Below, in pieces: positions 17,770 through 27,447 of a stretch of DNA of 64,000 nt. Under the pieces are notes generated by a model. That model ran no database searches. It was given only the letters and a program-made list of their open reading frames with translations, and was not told where the DNA came from. The stretch spans positions 372,001 to 436,000 of the forward strand of contig NZ_KB907784.1 of NCBI RefSeq assembly GCF_000382185.1, given 5' to 3'. Made by a program: the position numbers and the translations under genes. Position 1 is the first letter of the stretch, and every line of letters begins with the position of its first letter. This DNA comes from Bordetella sp. FB-8 (GTDB taxonomy: Bacteria > Pseudomonadota > Gammaproteobacteria > Burkholderiales > Burkholderiaceae_B).

Positions 17770-17820
17770 GCGCCTACTTTACTCGCCAGGGCCGGCTGCT
17801 ACAATGCGCCCGCCCTTCCG

Positions 17821-17920
17821 TCATTGGGGAGTAGCCATCCCGGTGGAACCGTCCACCAGGGAGCCTGCGTCAACAGACTTGGCGATACCGTACTGCAGGT
17901 ATCCCATGGCGCAGGCAGCC
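17821..17920 (+). promoter_or_regulatory. yybP-ykoY (manganese) riboswitch
   Basis: The segment starts with GGGGAGTAGC and continues to GCCTGCGTCAACAGACTTGG, two conserved blocks of the yybP-ykoY aptamer. The closing stem GCCTGCG (17863-17869) pairs with CGCAGGC (17910-17916), and an internal GATACC/GGTATC stem (17884-17889 and 17899-17904) forms the second helical arm. This family binds Mn2+ and usually turns on Mn exporters. It lies 120 bases before the cation exchanger gene. A GGCGCC...GGCGCC hairpin just after it could be part of the expression platform. Confidence 0.8.
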
Positions 17921-18046
17921 CGCGGCGCCTTCGACCTTCGGCGCCCGCAGCCCGGCGAGACCTTTGGCCACGACGCGTTCACCCTGCCGGGCGAGCCGCG
18001 CCGCTGCGCCATCGTGTTCGCTTGCCCGGCCGCCTATTCATGCTGA
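17906..18046 (+). CDS. Possible 46-residue leader ORF after the riboswitch
   Basis: An ATG at 17906, inside the aptamer's last stem, opens a 46-codon frame that ends with TGA at 18044-18046, just inside the exchanger gene in another frame. The exchanger's ATG (18040) has no obvious ribosome-binding sequence, so translation of this leader could deliver ribosomes to it. The peptide shows no recognisable domain, and it may be only a chance frame. Confidence 0.25.
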   Translation: MAQAARGAFDLRRPQPGETFGHDAFTLPGEPRRCAIVFACPAAYSC

Positions 18047-19041
18047 CCGCCCTATTCCTCTTCCTGTTGTCCGCGGCCCTGATCTATCTGGCCTGCGAGT
18101 ATTTCGTCAATAGCGTCGAATGGGTCGGCCATCGGTTCTCGATGAGCGCGACGGCCACGGGCACGGTGCTGGCCGCATTCGGCACGGCCCTGCCGGAAAG
18201 CGTGGTGACTTTCATGGCGGTGATGTTCGGCCGCACGCCCGCGCAAAAGGACATCGGCGTGGGGGCGGCCATGGGCGGTCCGCTGGTGCTGTCCACGGTG
18301 GCCTACGCCGTGGTCGGTCTGGTGCTGCTGTCCATGGTCCGCAAAGGCGCGGCGCCGCGGATCGAAGAAAAAGCCCAGCGGCGCCTGGCGCGCGACCAGG
18401 CCTGGTTCATGGCCGTGTTCGTAGTCAAGCTGGGATTGGGCTTGCTGACCTTCGCCTGGAAACCCTGGCTGGGCATCCTGTTCGTGGCCGTGTATGCGGT
18501 CTACGTCAAGCGCGAACTGGCCTGCGACGAAGAGCGCATCGACCAGGCGGACCTCGAACCGCTCAAGCTGCGTCCTCGCGCGGCCAATCCCGGCTTGCTC
18601 TGGGCAGGCGGCCAGACGCTGCTGGCCCTGGTGGTGATCACCGCGGCGTCGCGCGTGTTCGTGCAGCAAATCGGCGAACTGGGCGCATTCATGGGCATGT
18701 CGCCGCACGTGGCGGCTTTGCTGTTGGCTCCGGTGGCCACCGAATTGCCGGAAATACTCAACGCGCTGATCTGGGTGCGCCAGGGCAAGGCGCACCTCGC
18801 CCTGGCCAATATATCGGGCGCCATGATGATACAGGCGACGATTCCCAGTGCCCTGGGCATTTTCATGACGCCTTGGCTGTTCGATGCGCCGCTGCTAATG
18901 TCGGGGCTAGTAACGCTGGCGACCATCGTTCTGCTGTGGTTGCGTTTGCGCCAAGGCCGGGTGACGGCGGGCGTGCTGGCCTGGGCGGGCGGCTTCTACT
19001 TGGTGTTCGCCGCCTGGCTGGCGTGGTATTTCGGAAGTTGA
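18040..19041 (+). CDS. CaCA-family cation exchanger, likely Mn2+ or Ca2+ export
   Basis: A 333-residue membrane protein with two alpha-repeat motifs: GTALPESVVTF (residues 48-58) and ATELPEILNALIW (from 233), each with the Pro-Glu pair that binds the cation in CaCA exchangers. About ten hydrophobic helices and a central charged loop (around 95-120 and 150-180) fit the YrbG-type Na+ or H+/Ca2+ antiporters. The upstream yybP-ykoY riboswitch strongly suggests the physiological substrate is Mn2+ rather than Ca2+; this is inference. The start at ATG 18040 begins directly with the first helix. Confidence 0.85.
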   Translation: MLTALFLFLLSAALIYLACEYFVNSVEWVGHRFSMSATATGTVLAAFGTALPESVVTFMAVMFGRTPAQKDIGVGAAMGGPLVLSTVAYAVVGLVLLSMVRKGAAPRIEEKAQRRLARDQAWFMAVFVVKLGLGLLTFAWKPWLGILFVAVYAVYVKRELACDEERIDQADLEPLKLRPRAANPGLLWAGGQTLLALVVITAASRVFVQQIGELGAFMGMSPHVAALLLAPVATELPEILNALIWVRQGKAHLALANISGAMMIQATIPSALGIFMTPWLFDAPLLMSGLVTLATIVLLWLRLRQGRVTAGVLAWAGGFYLVFAAWLAWYFGS

Positions 19042-19160
19042 GTTACCCAGGCGCCCGATGGCTTGAACGAACGGCCGAATTACTGCAATTGGGCTTGAGA
19101 ACTCGAACAAAAAACTCCAGCAGCCCCCCCTCTCCCGAGTTGGTTAAAATCTGCGCAATC

Positions 19161-20168
19161 ATGCAAATCGGCTCATGGACCCTTCCGAACAATGTACTTG
19201 TCGCCCCCATGGCCGGCGTCACCGATCGCCCCTTCCGGCAGCTGTGCAAGCGCCTGGGCGCGGGCTACGCAGTATCTGAGATGGCCGCCAGCAACCCCAG
19301 GCTCTGGGACAGCGTCAAGACCTCGCGCCGCCTGAACCACGATGGCGAAATCGCCCCCGTGTCCGTGCAGATCGCCGGCGCCGACCCCGCCATGATGGCT
19401 GAGGCCGCCGTCTTCAACGCCCAGCGCGGCGCCCGCATCATCGACATCAACATGGGTTGCCCCGCAAAGAAGGTATGCAATCTCGCCAGCGGTTCGGCCC
19501 TGCTGCGCCATGAAGACCTGGTACGTCGCATACTCGATGCCGTGGTCGCGGCCTGCGCTCCGCTGGGCGTGCCGGTGACGCTCAAGACCCGCACCGGCTG
19601 GGACCGCGAGCACAAGAACGCGCTGCGCATCGCCCGCATGGCGCAGGATGCTGGCATCGCCGCGCTGACCCTGCACGGGCGCACCCGCGCCGACCTCTAT
19701 GCCGGCCAGGCCGAGTACGACACTCTGCGCGAAGTCAAGGCGGCGCTCGCCATCCCGGTCGTGGCCAACGGCGATATCGACTCGCCCGAGAAGGCGCGCG
19801 CCGTCCTGGATTACACTGGCGCCGACGCCGTGATGATCGGACGCGCAGCCCAGGGGCGGCCCTGGATATTCCGCGAAATCGATCATTACTTGCGCACCGG
19901 CGACAAGCTCGCCGCGCCCTCGCAAGCCGAGATGCGCGACTTGCTGCTGGAACATCTGGACGATCACTACCGTTTCTACGGCGAGCACACCGGCGTACGC
20001 ACGGCACGCAAGCATATCGGCTGGTACATCGAGGGCCTGCCCGGCGCGGAAGATTTCCGCTCGCGCATGAACCTGATCGACAACACAGCAGGCCAGGCGC
20101 AAGCCGTGGCGCGGTGGTTCGACCAGTTGACGCAAGACGGCGGCCAACCGCAGCGCCTAGCGGCCTGA
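19161..20168 (+). CDS. dusB: tRNA-dihydrouridine synthase B
   Basis: A 335-residue FMN enzyme that reduces uridine to dihydrouridine in the tRNA D-loop. The signatures are APMAGVTDRPFR at about 15-26, the catalytic cysteine C100 in NMGCPAKKV, the FMN-phosphate regions ANGDI and GRAAQGRPW, and the C-terminal helical domain. It starts at ATG 19161. The fis gene follows after 45 bases; dusB-fis is a conserved operon in which dusB carries the promoter. An AT-rich stretch at 19100-19160 probably holds that promoter. Confidence 0.95.
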   Translation: MQIGSWTLPNNVLVAPMAGVTDRPFRQLCKRLGAGYAVSEMAASNPRLWDSVKTSRRLNHDGEIAPVSVQIAGADPAMMAEAAVFNAQRGARIIDINMGCPAKKVCNLASGSALLRHEDLVRRILDAVVAACAPLGVPVTLKTRTGWDREHKNALRIARMAQDAGIAALTLHGRTRADLYAGQAEYDTLREVKAALAIPVVANGDIDSPEKARAVLDYTGADAVMIGRAAQGRPWIFREIDHYLRTGDKLAAPSQAEMRDLLLEHLDDHYRFYGEHTGVRTARKHIGWYIEGLPGAEDFRSRMNLIDNTAGQAQAVARWFDQLTQDGGQPQRLAA

Positions 20169-20213
20169 CATCCACCAGCCATTACCCGATTAAAACGATC
20201 TGCAACCATAACA

Positions 20214-20453
20214 ATGAGCAAGCAAACTGCCCTGGAAGAATGCGTGCGCACCAGCCTGGCGCGCTACTTCGAAGACCTCGACGGCTCCGCCCCCCACGAC
20301 ATGTGGGACATGGTGATGCACTGCGTCGAGCGGCCCGTTCTTGAAGTCGCCATGGAGCGCGCCGGCGGCAACCAGTCGCGCGCTTCCGAAATGCTCGGCA
20401 TCACCCGCAATACGCTGCGCAAGAAATTGCTGGCGCACAACCTGCAGCCCTGA
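20214..20453 (+). CDS. fis: DNA-binding protein Fis
   Basis: A 79-residue protein, shorter than the 98-residue enteric Fis, as is normal in betaproteobacteria. The C-terminal helix-turn-helix is clear in [20 protein letters not shown], ending in [10 protein letters not shown]. Fis is a nucleoid protein that bends DNA and activates rRNA and many other promoters in fast growth. It follows dusB and is followed after 10 bases by purH, so the three genes are probably transcribed together. Confidence 0.95.
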   Translation: MSKQTALEECVRTSLARYFEDLDGSAPHDMWDMVMHCVERPVLEVAMERAGGNQSRASEMLGITRNTLRKKLLAHNLQP

Positions 20454-20463
20454 CACCCACCCC

Positions 20464-22053
20464 ATGAAAATAGAAACCGCCCTCCTCTCGGTCTCCGACA
20501 AGACCGGCATCGTCGAATTCGCCCAGGCGCTGCACCAGCGCGGCGTGCGCCTGCTGTCCACCGGCGGCACCGCCAAGCTGCTGGCCCAGGCCGGACTGCC
20601 CGTGACCGAGGTGGCCACGCACACCGGCTCGCCCGAGATCCTGGATGGCCGCGTCAAGACCCTGCATCCCAAGATCCATGGCGGCCTGCTGGCCCGCCGC
20701 GACAGCGCCGAACACCTCAAGACTATCGCTGAACACGGCATCGACCGCATCGACCTGCTAGTGGTCAATCTCTATCCCTTCCGCGAAACCATCATCAAGC
20801 CGGACTGCACCTTCGCAGACGCCGTGGAGAACATCGACATCGGCGGCCCGGCCATGCTGCGCGCCGCGGCCAAGAACCACGGTACCGAAGCGGGCGGCGT
20901 TACGGTGGTGATCGACCCCTGCGACTACGCCCGCGTGCTGGACGAGATCGACGAGAACGACGGCACCTCCTACTCGCTGCGCCTGGAGCTGGCCGGCAAG
21001 GTCTACGCCCACACGGCCTCCTACGACGGCGCCATCGCCGCCTATCTGAGCAGCCTGAAAGACTCCACGCCCGAGCAGAACGCCGTCCCGGAACGCGCCG
21101 AATATCCGGGCGTGCTGACCCTGCAGATCCAGCGCGAGCAGACCTTGCGCTACGGCGAAAACCCGCACCAGACCGCGGCCTTCTACGTCGATCCGCAGCG
21201 CCCTGTGGGCCTGCTGGCTGGCTACGCGCAACTGCAGGGCAAGGAACTCTCGTACAACAACATCGCGGACGCCGATGCCGCCTGGGAATGCGTACGCAGC
21301 TTCGCGCTTGCGGCCTGCGTCATCATCAAACATGCCAACCCCTGCGGCGTGGCCGTGGCGGCCGATGCGTTCACCGCCTATCGCCAGGCCTTCAAGACCG
21401 ATCCCACCTCGGCCTTCGGCGGCATCATCGCCTTCAACCGCAAGGTCGACCTGGCCACGGCCGAAGCCGTGAGCAAGCAGTTCATGGAAGTGCTGCTGGC
21501 TCCCGCCTACGACGACGATGCGCTGGCGCTGCTGGCCGCCAAGAAGAACGTGCGCGTGCTGATCGTGCCGCTGGGCGACGGCCAGAACCCCTACGACGTC
21601 AAGCGCGTGGGCGGCGGCTGGCTGGTGCAGACGCCGGATTTCTACGATCCCGCGTTCGAGAACTTCAAGGTCGTCACCTCGCGCAAGCCCACCGAGAACG
21701 AGATGAACAACCTGCTGTTCGCCTGGAAGGTGGCCAAGTTCGTCAAGTCCAACGCCATCGTCTTCGCCGGCAACGGCCTGACGCTGGGCGTGGGCGCGGG
21801 CCAGATGAGCCGCATCGACTCGGCGCGCATCGCCTCGATCAAGGCCGCCAACGCGGGCCTGTCGCTGCAAGGCTCGGCGGCCGCCTCCGACGCCTTCTTT
21901 CCCTTCCGCGACGGCCTGGACGTGATCGTCGATGCTGGCGCGACCTGCGTGATCCAGCCCGGCGGCAGCGTGCGCGACGACGAGGTGATCGCCGCGGCCG
22001 AAGAGCGCGGCATCGCCATGGTGCTCACGGGCACCCGCCATTTCCGCCATTAG
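20464..22053 (+). CDS. purH: Bifunctional AICAR formyltransferase / IMP cyclohydrolase
   Basis: A 529-residue bifunctional enzyme for the last two steps of purine synthesis. The N-terminal MGS-like IMP cyclohydrolase domain shows the [10 protein letters not shown] and STGGTAKLL signatures. The C-terminal AICAR transformylase domain has the catalytic Lys-His in [11 protein letters not shown], and ends with [13 protein letters not shown]. It is full length. The start ATG 20464 lies 10 bases after fis. It is followed by ruvC after 47 bases. Confidence 0.96.
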   Translation: MKIETALLSVSDKTGIVEFAQALHQRGVRLLSTGGTAKLLAQAGLPVTEVATHTGSPEILDGRVKTLHPKIHGGLLARRDSAEHLKTIAEHGIDRIDLLVVNLYPFRETIIKPDCTFADAVENIDIGGPAMLRAAAKNHGTEAGGVTVVIDPCDYARVLDEIDENDGTSYSLRLELAGKVYAHTASYDGAIAAYLSSLKDSTPEQNAVPERAEYPGVLTLQIQREQTLRYGENPHQTAAFYVDPQRPVGLLAGYAQLQGKELSYNNIADADAAWECVRSFALAACVIIKHANPCGVAVAADAFTAYRQAFKTDPTSAFGGIIAFNRKVDLATAEAVSKQFMEVLLAPAYDDDALALLAAKKNVRVLIVPLGDGQNPYDVKRVGGGWLVQTPDFYDPAFENFKVVTSRKPTENEMNNLLFAWKVAKFVKSNAIVFAGNGLTLGVGAGQMSRIDSARIASIKAANAGLSLQGSAAASDAFFPFRDGLDVIVDAGATCVIQPGGSVRDDEVIAAAEERGIAMVLTGTRHFRH

Positions 22054-22100
22054 GCGCAAATGGCTACGGACGCTTCGATGCCTCGCGGCCTGACGCGCAC

Positions 22101-22643
22101 ATGAGGGTGCTCGGCATCGATCCCGGCCTGCGCCGCACCGGCTTCGGCGTCATCGATTCCGAAGGTATGCGGCTGCGCTATGTGGCCAGCGGGACCATCG
22201 TGGTCCCGCCCGCGCTGCCGCTGCCCGAGCGGCTCAAGGTGATCCTGGATAACCTGCGCCAGGTCGCCCAGGACACGCAGCCCGACGTGGCCGCGCTCGA
22301 AATCGTCTTTCTCAACACCAATCCGGCCTCGACCCTGTTGCTGGGCCAGGCGCGCGGCGCCGCCTTGTGCGCACTGGCCGACAGCCGGCTCGATGTACAC
22401 GAGTACACCGCCCTGCAGATCAAGAAAGCCGTGGTCGGCACCGGCCGCGCGGCGAAAGAGCAGGTGCAGATGATGGTGCAGCGGCTGCTGTCCCTGAACG
22501 GCACGCCTGCGCCCGACTCGGCCGACGCCCTGGCATGCGCCATCTGCCACGCGCATGTGGGGCCCATGCAGCAGCGGCTGACGCAGGCGCAGGGCTCGCC
22601 CAGTTCGCGCGCGCGGGTGCGGGCCGGGCGGCTGCGCGGCTAG
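22101..22643 (+). CDS. ruvC: Holliday junction resolvase RuvC
   Basis: A 180-residue endonuclease with D7 in [12 protein letters not shown], the catalytic Glu in AALEIVFLN, and the acidic pair in [11 protein letters not shown]. It cuts Holliday junctions as a dimer with RuvAB. The C-terminus carries an Arg/Ser-rich extension of about 20 residues. ruvA follows after 52 bases. Confidence 0.95.
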   Translation: MRVLGIDPGLRRTGFGVIDSEGMRLRYVASGTIVVPPALPLPERLKVILDNLRQVAQDTQPDVAALEIVFLNTNPASTLLLGQARGAALCALADSRLDVHEYTALQIKKAVVGTGRAAKEQVQMMVQRLLSLNGTPAPDSADALACAICHAHVGPMQQRLTQAQGSPSSRARVRAGRLRG

Positions 22644-22695
22644 GGGCCGCGACCGCGCAACCGGACGCGGCCCGGGCAGCGTAGAATCTCGCCGC

Positions 22696-23268
22696 ATGAT
22701 CGGACGCATAACCGGAACCCTGCTCGAAAAGACCCCACCCACGATTTGCGTGGACGTGGGCGGCGTGGGCTATGAAATCGACGTGCCCATGAGCACGCTC
22801 TATACCTTGCCCGAGACCGGCGCGAAGGTGACGCTCCATACCCACCTGGTAGTGCGCGAGGACGCGCACCTGCTGTTCGGTTTCGCCAACGCCGGGGAAC
22901 GCAGCGCCTTCCGGCAACTGATCAAGGTCACCGGCATCGGCGCGCGCATCGCGCTGGCGGTGCTCTCGGGCATGTCGGTGTCCGAACTGGCCCAGGCCGT
23001 CACCCTTCAGGAATCCGCACGGCTCACGCGCGTGCCCGGCATCGGCAAGAAGACCGCCGAACGGCTGCTTCTGGAGCTGCGCGGCAAGTTGGGCGCCGAC
23101 GTCGGCGCCGTCATCCACGCCGTACCCGACAACCAGACCGACATTCTCAACGCACTGCTGGCCCTGGGCTATTCGGACAAGGAATCCATGGCCGCGCTCA
23201 AGCAGTTGCCCCAGGGTGTGGGCGTGTCGGAGGGCATCAAGCACGCGCTCAAGGCGCTGGCGCGCTGA
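22696..23268 (+). CDS. ruvA: Holliday junction DNA helicase subunit RuvA
   Basis: A 190-residue protein with the N-terminal OB domain ([12 protein letters not shown]), two helix-hairpin-helix motifs ([16 protein letters not shown] and [16 protein letters not shown]) and the C-terminal RuvB-contacting domain. It binds the four-way junction as a tetramer and loads RuvB. In most relatives ruvB follows directly; here about 700 bases with a decayed gene intervene. Confidence 0.95.
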   Translation: MIGRITGTLLEKTPPTICVDVGGVGYEIDVPMSTLYTLPETGAKVTLHTHLVVREDAHLLFGFANAGERSAFRQLIKVTGIGARIALAVLSGMSVSELAQAVTLQESARLTRVPGIGKKTAERLLLELRGKLGADVGAVIHAVPDNQTDILNALLALGYSDKESMAALKQLPQGVGVSEGIKHALKALAR

Positions 23269-23431
23269 ACGGACGCCTGCGAGCGCGGCTTTCGACCGCG
23301 CCGCAGCCCACAACTGTCCGGCGATCACATCCTCATGATCGTAAGGCGGCATCGGCGTAGGTGGGCAGTGCGGAACACGGCATGGGGAAACCCTAAAGCG
23401 TGGGTCAGCACGATTTTCGAGTGGGTCTAAT

Positions 23432-23882
23432 TTATATGGCGGCTTCGTCGACGATGCCGCCGCGCGCGGTATTGACGAGAATGACGCTATCGCGCATTGC
23501 GGCGATGCGTTGGGGGGATATCAGGCCGCGCGTCTGTTCGTCGAGCAGCAGATGCAGCGAGACTACATGGCTTTGCGCGAGCAGATCGTCCAGTTCGACA
23601 AAGGTCACACCGGGATACGATTTGCTGCTGCGGGTTCATATAGGAACGCGGCCCGGTGCCCAGGAACACCACATGCTTCAGGCGGCGGCAGGTTCTGGCG
23701 ATTTCGGTCGGCAGGCGGGTGTGGTCGATGATGGCGATCTCGGCGCCGCCCAGCGCCGCCGGAACCTGCGCGGGCGTGATGTCGGGCTGACGGTTGATGA
23801 CTCACTCCGGATCATCGGAGCGATGCAGGCGCCCGGCCACGGCCGACAAGACCGGGGTCGCGTCGACGAATACGGCTTTCAT
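23432..23882 (-). pseudogene. Decayed D-isomer-specific 2-hydroxyacid dehydrogenase
   Basis: Reading the minus strand from ATG 23882 gives a dehydrogenase-like N-terminus, then an in-frame stop after about 26 codons. Further pieces in other frames follow: [13 protein letters not shown], then [11 protein letters not shown], and after a frame change [14 protein letters not shown] with [19 protein letters not shown]. The last two are the hallmark NAD-domain segments of D-2-hydroxyacid dehydrogenases. The glycine-rich Rossmann loop and the catalytic C-terminal part are missing, and the frame stops at 23432. The gene is therefore broken by a stop, a frameshift, an internal deletion and a C-terminal truncation. 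It lies between ruvA and ruvB. Confidence 0.75.
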
Positions 23883-23972
23883 GCGCGATTCCTGTTTGGG
23901 GGTGGAAGGTTGCGGCCGCGCACAGCATCGCCGACAAATTCCAACCGCGCAAGGGTGCGGTACGATGCACGC

Positions 23973-25043
23973 ATGGCCATTCAGAACGACTCGCTTTCCT
24001 CCTTACCCGAACCGGCGCGCCTGGTCGCGCCACAAGCTGTTTCGCCCAACGAGGAATCGATCGAGCGCGCCCTGCGCCCGAAGGCGCTGCAGGAATATGT
24101 CGGCCAGGTCCGGGCGCGCGAGCAGCTGGAAATCTTCATCGCCGCGGCCCGCAAGCGCAGCGAGGCGCTCGATCACGTACTGCTCTTCGGACCGCCCGGG
24201 CTGGGCAAGACCACGCTGGCCCACATCATCGCCTACGAAATGGGCGTGCAACTGCGCCAGACCTCGGGTCCCGTGCTGGAGCGCCCCGGCGACCTGGCCG
24301 CGCTACTGACCAACCTGGAGCGCAACGACGTACTCTTCATCGACGAGATCCACCGACTCTCGCCGGTCGTCGAGGAAATCCTCTATCCGGCGCTCGAGGA
24401 TTTTCAGATCGACATCCTCATCGGCGAAGGCCCGTCCGCGCGCAGCGTCAAGCTCGACCTGCAGCCCTTCACCCTGGTGGGCGCCACCACGCGCGCCGGG
24501 ATGCTCACCAATCCGCTGCGCGACCGCTTCGGCATCGTCTCGCGCCTGGAGTTCTACAACGCCGAAGAACTCTCGCGCATCGTCACGCGCAGCGCGGGCC
24601 TGCTCAACGCCACAATCACCCCCGAAGGCGCGCAGGAAGTGGCGCGCCGATCCCGCGGCACGCCGCGCATCGCCAATCGCCTGCTGCGTCGCGTGCGCGA
24701 TTACGCCCAGGTCAAGGCCAGCGGCATCATCGATGCCGACGTGGCGGGCCGGGCGCTCGCCATGCTGGAAGTCGATCCGCAGGGCCTGGATCTGATGGAC
24801 CGCAAGCTGCTTGAAGCTGTGGTGCACAGGTTCGACGGCGGCCCGGTGGGCGTGGACAGCCTGGCCGCGGCCATCGGCGAGGAACGCGACACCATCGAGG
24901 ACGTGATCGAGCCCTATCTGATCCAGCATGGCTATTTGCAGCGCACGCCGCGCGGGCGCATGGCGACCCAGACCACCTGGCGCCACCTGGGCCTTACGCC
25001 GCCGACGGGGCGCTCCGCCAGCGACAGCGGTGGTCTGTTCTGA
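23973..25043 (+). CDS. ruvB: Holliday junction DNA helicase RuvB
   Basis: A 356-residue AAA+ motor. Walker A is [12 protein letters not shown], Walker B is [10 protein letters not shown], sensor 1 is [10 protein letters not shown], and the arginine finger region is [16 protein letters not shown] winged helix forms the C-terminus ([10 protein letters not shown]). It pumps DNA through RuvA-bound junctions. It is cut off from ruvA by the dehydrogenase relic, so it must have its own promoter in the 90 bases upstream or depend on read-through. Confidence 0.96.
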   Translation: MAIQNDSLSSLPEPARLVAPQAVSPNEESIERALRPKALQEYVGQVRAREQLEIFIAAARKRSEALDHVLLFGPPGLGKTTLAHIIAYEMGVQLRQTSGPVLERPGDLAALLTNLERNDVLFIDEIHRLSPVVEEILYPALEDFQIDILIGEGPSARSVKLDLQPFTLVGATTRAGMLTNPLRDRFGIVSRLEFYNAEELSRIVTRSAGLLNATITPEGAQEVARRSRGTPRIANRLLRRVRDYAQVKASGIIDADVAGRALAMLEVDPQGLDLMDRKLLEAVVHRFDGGPVGVDSLAAAIGEERDTIEDVIEPYLIQHGYLQRTPRGRMATQTTWRHLGLTPPTGRSASDSGGLF

Positions 25044-25055
25044 TTTTCGGGCGGT

Positions 25056-26459
25056 TCAGATGGCGGCGGGGATAGGCAGCCTGATGCGCACCAGCAGGCC
25101 GCCCCCCTGCGCGTCGCGCAGTTCCAGCTTGCCGTGATGCGCCAAAGCGATGGCCTCGGCCAGCGCCAGGCCCAGACCCACATTGCCCGAGCGCGTACGT
25201 GCGCCGTCCAGCCGCGCGAAGGGGCGCAGGGCTTCCTGGCGGCGTTCGGGTTCGATGCCGGGGCCGTGGTCTGAAACATCCAGCACAGCCACATCGCCCT
25301 CCTGGCGCAGGACCACGTCGATAGGCGTGGCGCCGTGATGCAGGGCATTGCCGACCAGATTGTCCAGCAAGCGCCCCAGGGCCACGGCATCGCCACTGAT
25401 GACCATATTGGCGTCTTCGGGCGCTTTCAGGGTGATGTCGGTGCCCGCGTCGCTCCAGGCATGCACGCGCTCGGCCAGCCACTCGGGCAAGGAAAGCGGC
25501 GCATAGTTGTAGCCGGCCGGATCGGTCCCGCGCGCGAAGCCGATGAACTGATCGACCATGTACTGCATGTCCTGCAGGTCCTTGCGCAGCCCTTCCTTGA
25601 CGGACGAGTCGTCCGCCATTTCAATGCGCAGCCACATGCGGGACAAAGGCCCCTTGAGATCGTGGGGCAGACCGGAAAGCAGGGTGCGCCGCACGGAATC
25701 GGATTCAGCCAGGGCGTCGAGCATGGCGTTAAAGCGCTCGCCCACCACGCGGATTTCCCGCGGGCCGGCCGGCTCGACGCGCTGCGGCTGGCCGGCGGCC
25801 AGTTGGTCGGCGGCCTCGGCCAGGCGGGTCATGGGGCCGGTGATATGCCAGGAGAAGCCCACTGACAGAATCAGCACCAGACCCATGCCGCCCAGCCAGA
25901 TGGCCAGGAGCGAGGTGGAGAACGCGGGCGTCAGGCGCTCGATGGGAATGACCAGCCACTCGTGCAGCTGCGGCATGTCCTCGTAGGTGGGATCGGGCGC
26001 CAGCGAAATGAAGACCTCGGGCCGGGGACCGCGCGACAAGGCCACGCGCGTACCGTCGTTGAGCCGCCGGTTGAGCATGAGCAGCGGACCGCGCATGGCG
26101 TCGCGGATGCCGTCGTATTCGGGGGGCAGCGGCGGGGGTTCGTGATCGCGCCAGCGGCGGTCGGGACGCCGCTGAAGGCGCGCTTCCGGCGGCAGCAGGC
26201 GCGACCACAGATGCCACTGCCCCTGCGAGGCCACGCGCACGAAACTGGCGCGATCTTCGGCAGGAATCTGCGCCAGGGCGGCGCGCAAAGTGCGGATGGT
26301 CGTGGCCACGTACTCGATGGCCACCTTGTCCAGGAACTGGTTGCGCAGATAGGTAACGGTGGCCAGCGTGGCCGCCTGGGCCAGCAGCGCCGAGCCCAGA
26401 ACCAGCAGGATCAGGCGCGCGCGCAGCGATCGCGGCACCAGCAAACGCAAAAAACCCAT
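25056..26459 (-). CDS. EnvZ-like sensor histidine kinase
   Basis: A 467-residue inner-membrane kinase. It has TM1 near residues 14-35, a periplasmic region of about 120 residues rich in Arg and Pro, TM2 near 175-195, then HAMP, the HisKA dimerisation helix with H266 in GLPHDLKGPLSRM, and an HATPase domain (DNLVGNALHHG, DHGPGI, NVGLGLALA). This is the EnvZ plan. Its ATG at 26459 overlaps the regulator's stop (TGATG), so the two genes are coupled. The signal is unknown. Confidence 0.9.
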   Translation of the reverse strand: MGFLRLLVPRSLRARLILLVLGSALLAQAATLATVTYLRNQFLDKVAIEYVATTIRTLRAALAQIPAEDRASFVRVASQGQWHLWSRLLPPEARLQRRPDRRWRDHEPPPLPPEYDGIRDAMRGPLLMLNRRLNDGTRVALSRGPRPEVFISLAPDPTYEDMPQLHEWLVIPIERLTPAFSTSLLAIWLGGMGLVLILSVGFSWHITGPMTRLAEAADQLAAGQPQRVEPAGPREIRVVGERFNAMLDALAESDSVRRTLLSGLPHDLKGPLSRMWLRIEMADDSSVKEGLRKDLQDMQYMVDQFIGFARGTDPAGYNYAPLSLPEWLAERVHAWSDAGTDITLKAPEDANMVISGDAVALGRLLDNLVGNALHHGATPIDVVLRQEGDVAVLDVSDHGPGIEPERRQEALRPFARLDGARTRSGNVGLGLALAEAIALAHHGKLELRDAQGGGLLVRIRLPIPAAI

Positions 26460-27157
26460 CAGGGAGAGAACCGGTAGCCGATGCCCCAGACGGTCTGGAT
26501 CCAACGCGGTTGCTTGGGATCGTCCTCGATGGCGCGCCTCAGGCGCAGGATGGCGATGTCGATGGCGCGATCGTTGCGCTCGCCATCGTCGTCGCGCGCC
26601 AGCGACAGCAGGCGTTCGCGCGACAGGGGTTTGCCGGCGTTCTTGACCAGGGCTTCGAGCAGATTAATTTCGCCACCGGTCAGCTTGACCAGGGCATCGT
26701 CGCGCGTGAGCTGGCGCGTGGCCGGATCGAACACGAAGGGGCCGAAGGCAACCGGGGCATCCTTGGTGAGCGCCGAGGGCCCCCGCTTGCGGCGCAGGAC
26801 GGCCTCGATCCGCGCCAGCAGTTCGCGCGGGTCGAAAGGCTTGCCCAGATAGTCGTCGGCGCCGGCTTCCAGGCCGATGATGCGGTCGACGGCCTCATCG
26901 CGCGCGGTCAGCAGAACGACGGGGATGTCCTCGCCCTGCTCGCGCAGGCGGCGACAGGCCTCGGCGCCGTCACCGCCGGGCAGCATGCGGTCCAGGACCA
27001 GCAGATCGGGCGAATAACGGGCGATGCGGGCCGGCAGATCGCTCGCGTCCGGGGCCAGCAGCGTGTCGTAGCCGTGCCGGTTGAGATAGTCGGCCAGCAG
27101 TTGCCGCAGGGCGGGGTCGTCGTCGACGACAAGCAGTTTGGTGTGGGTTGATTCCAT
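26459..27157 (-). CDS. OmpR-family response regulator
   Basis: A 232-residue regulator with a receiver domain (acidic cluster VDDD at 11-14, phospho-acceptor D56 in VLDRMLPGG, conserved Lys in LGKPFDP) and a C-terminal OmpR-type winged helix ending WGIGYRF. It starts at ATG 27157 and overlaps the kinase gene. The pair resembles OmpR/EnvZ, including the RisAS-type systems of Bordetella, but I cannot assign which one. recQ is divergent, with about 290 bases between them that hold the promoters and nothing else I recognise. Confidence 0.9.
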   Translation of the reverse strand: MESTHTKLLVVDDDPALRQLLADYLNRHGYDTLLAPDASDLPARIARYSPDLLVLDRMLPGGDGAEACRRLREQGEDIPVVLLTARDEAVDRIIGLEAGADDYLGKPFDPRELLARIEAVLRRKRGPSALTKDAPVAFGPFVFDPATRQLTRDDALVKLTGGEINLLEALVKNAGKPLSRERLLSLARDDDGERNDRAIDIAILRLRRAIEDDPKQPRWIQTVWGIGYRFSP

Positions 27158-27447
27158 GGATGGAATAGTCGCGCTTGGGCTTGATGGGCGCAAGGGGGCG
27201 GGTAATGTATTGAAAACACTACCGTCTTTGGAATTGCCCGCAGGTTTGTGCTGTACCGTCGAATTTTTCGGGCTGCCATCGACGCTTCTTAAACCGCCCT
27301 GCGTCCGGCGGGTAGGCTGATGAGGGCAGAAGTAGTGACAGCGCCACAGCTTGAGATGCTTTGCGCCTGCAACCCCGATGCGGCTCAAAAACATGTTTAC
27401 TCCCGATAGTGCGTAAAATTTCGCCATGCCCTTTCTCAGTTTCTCCC

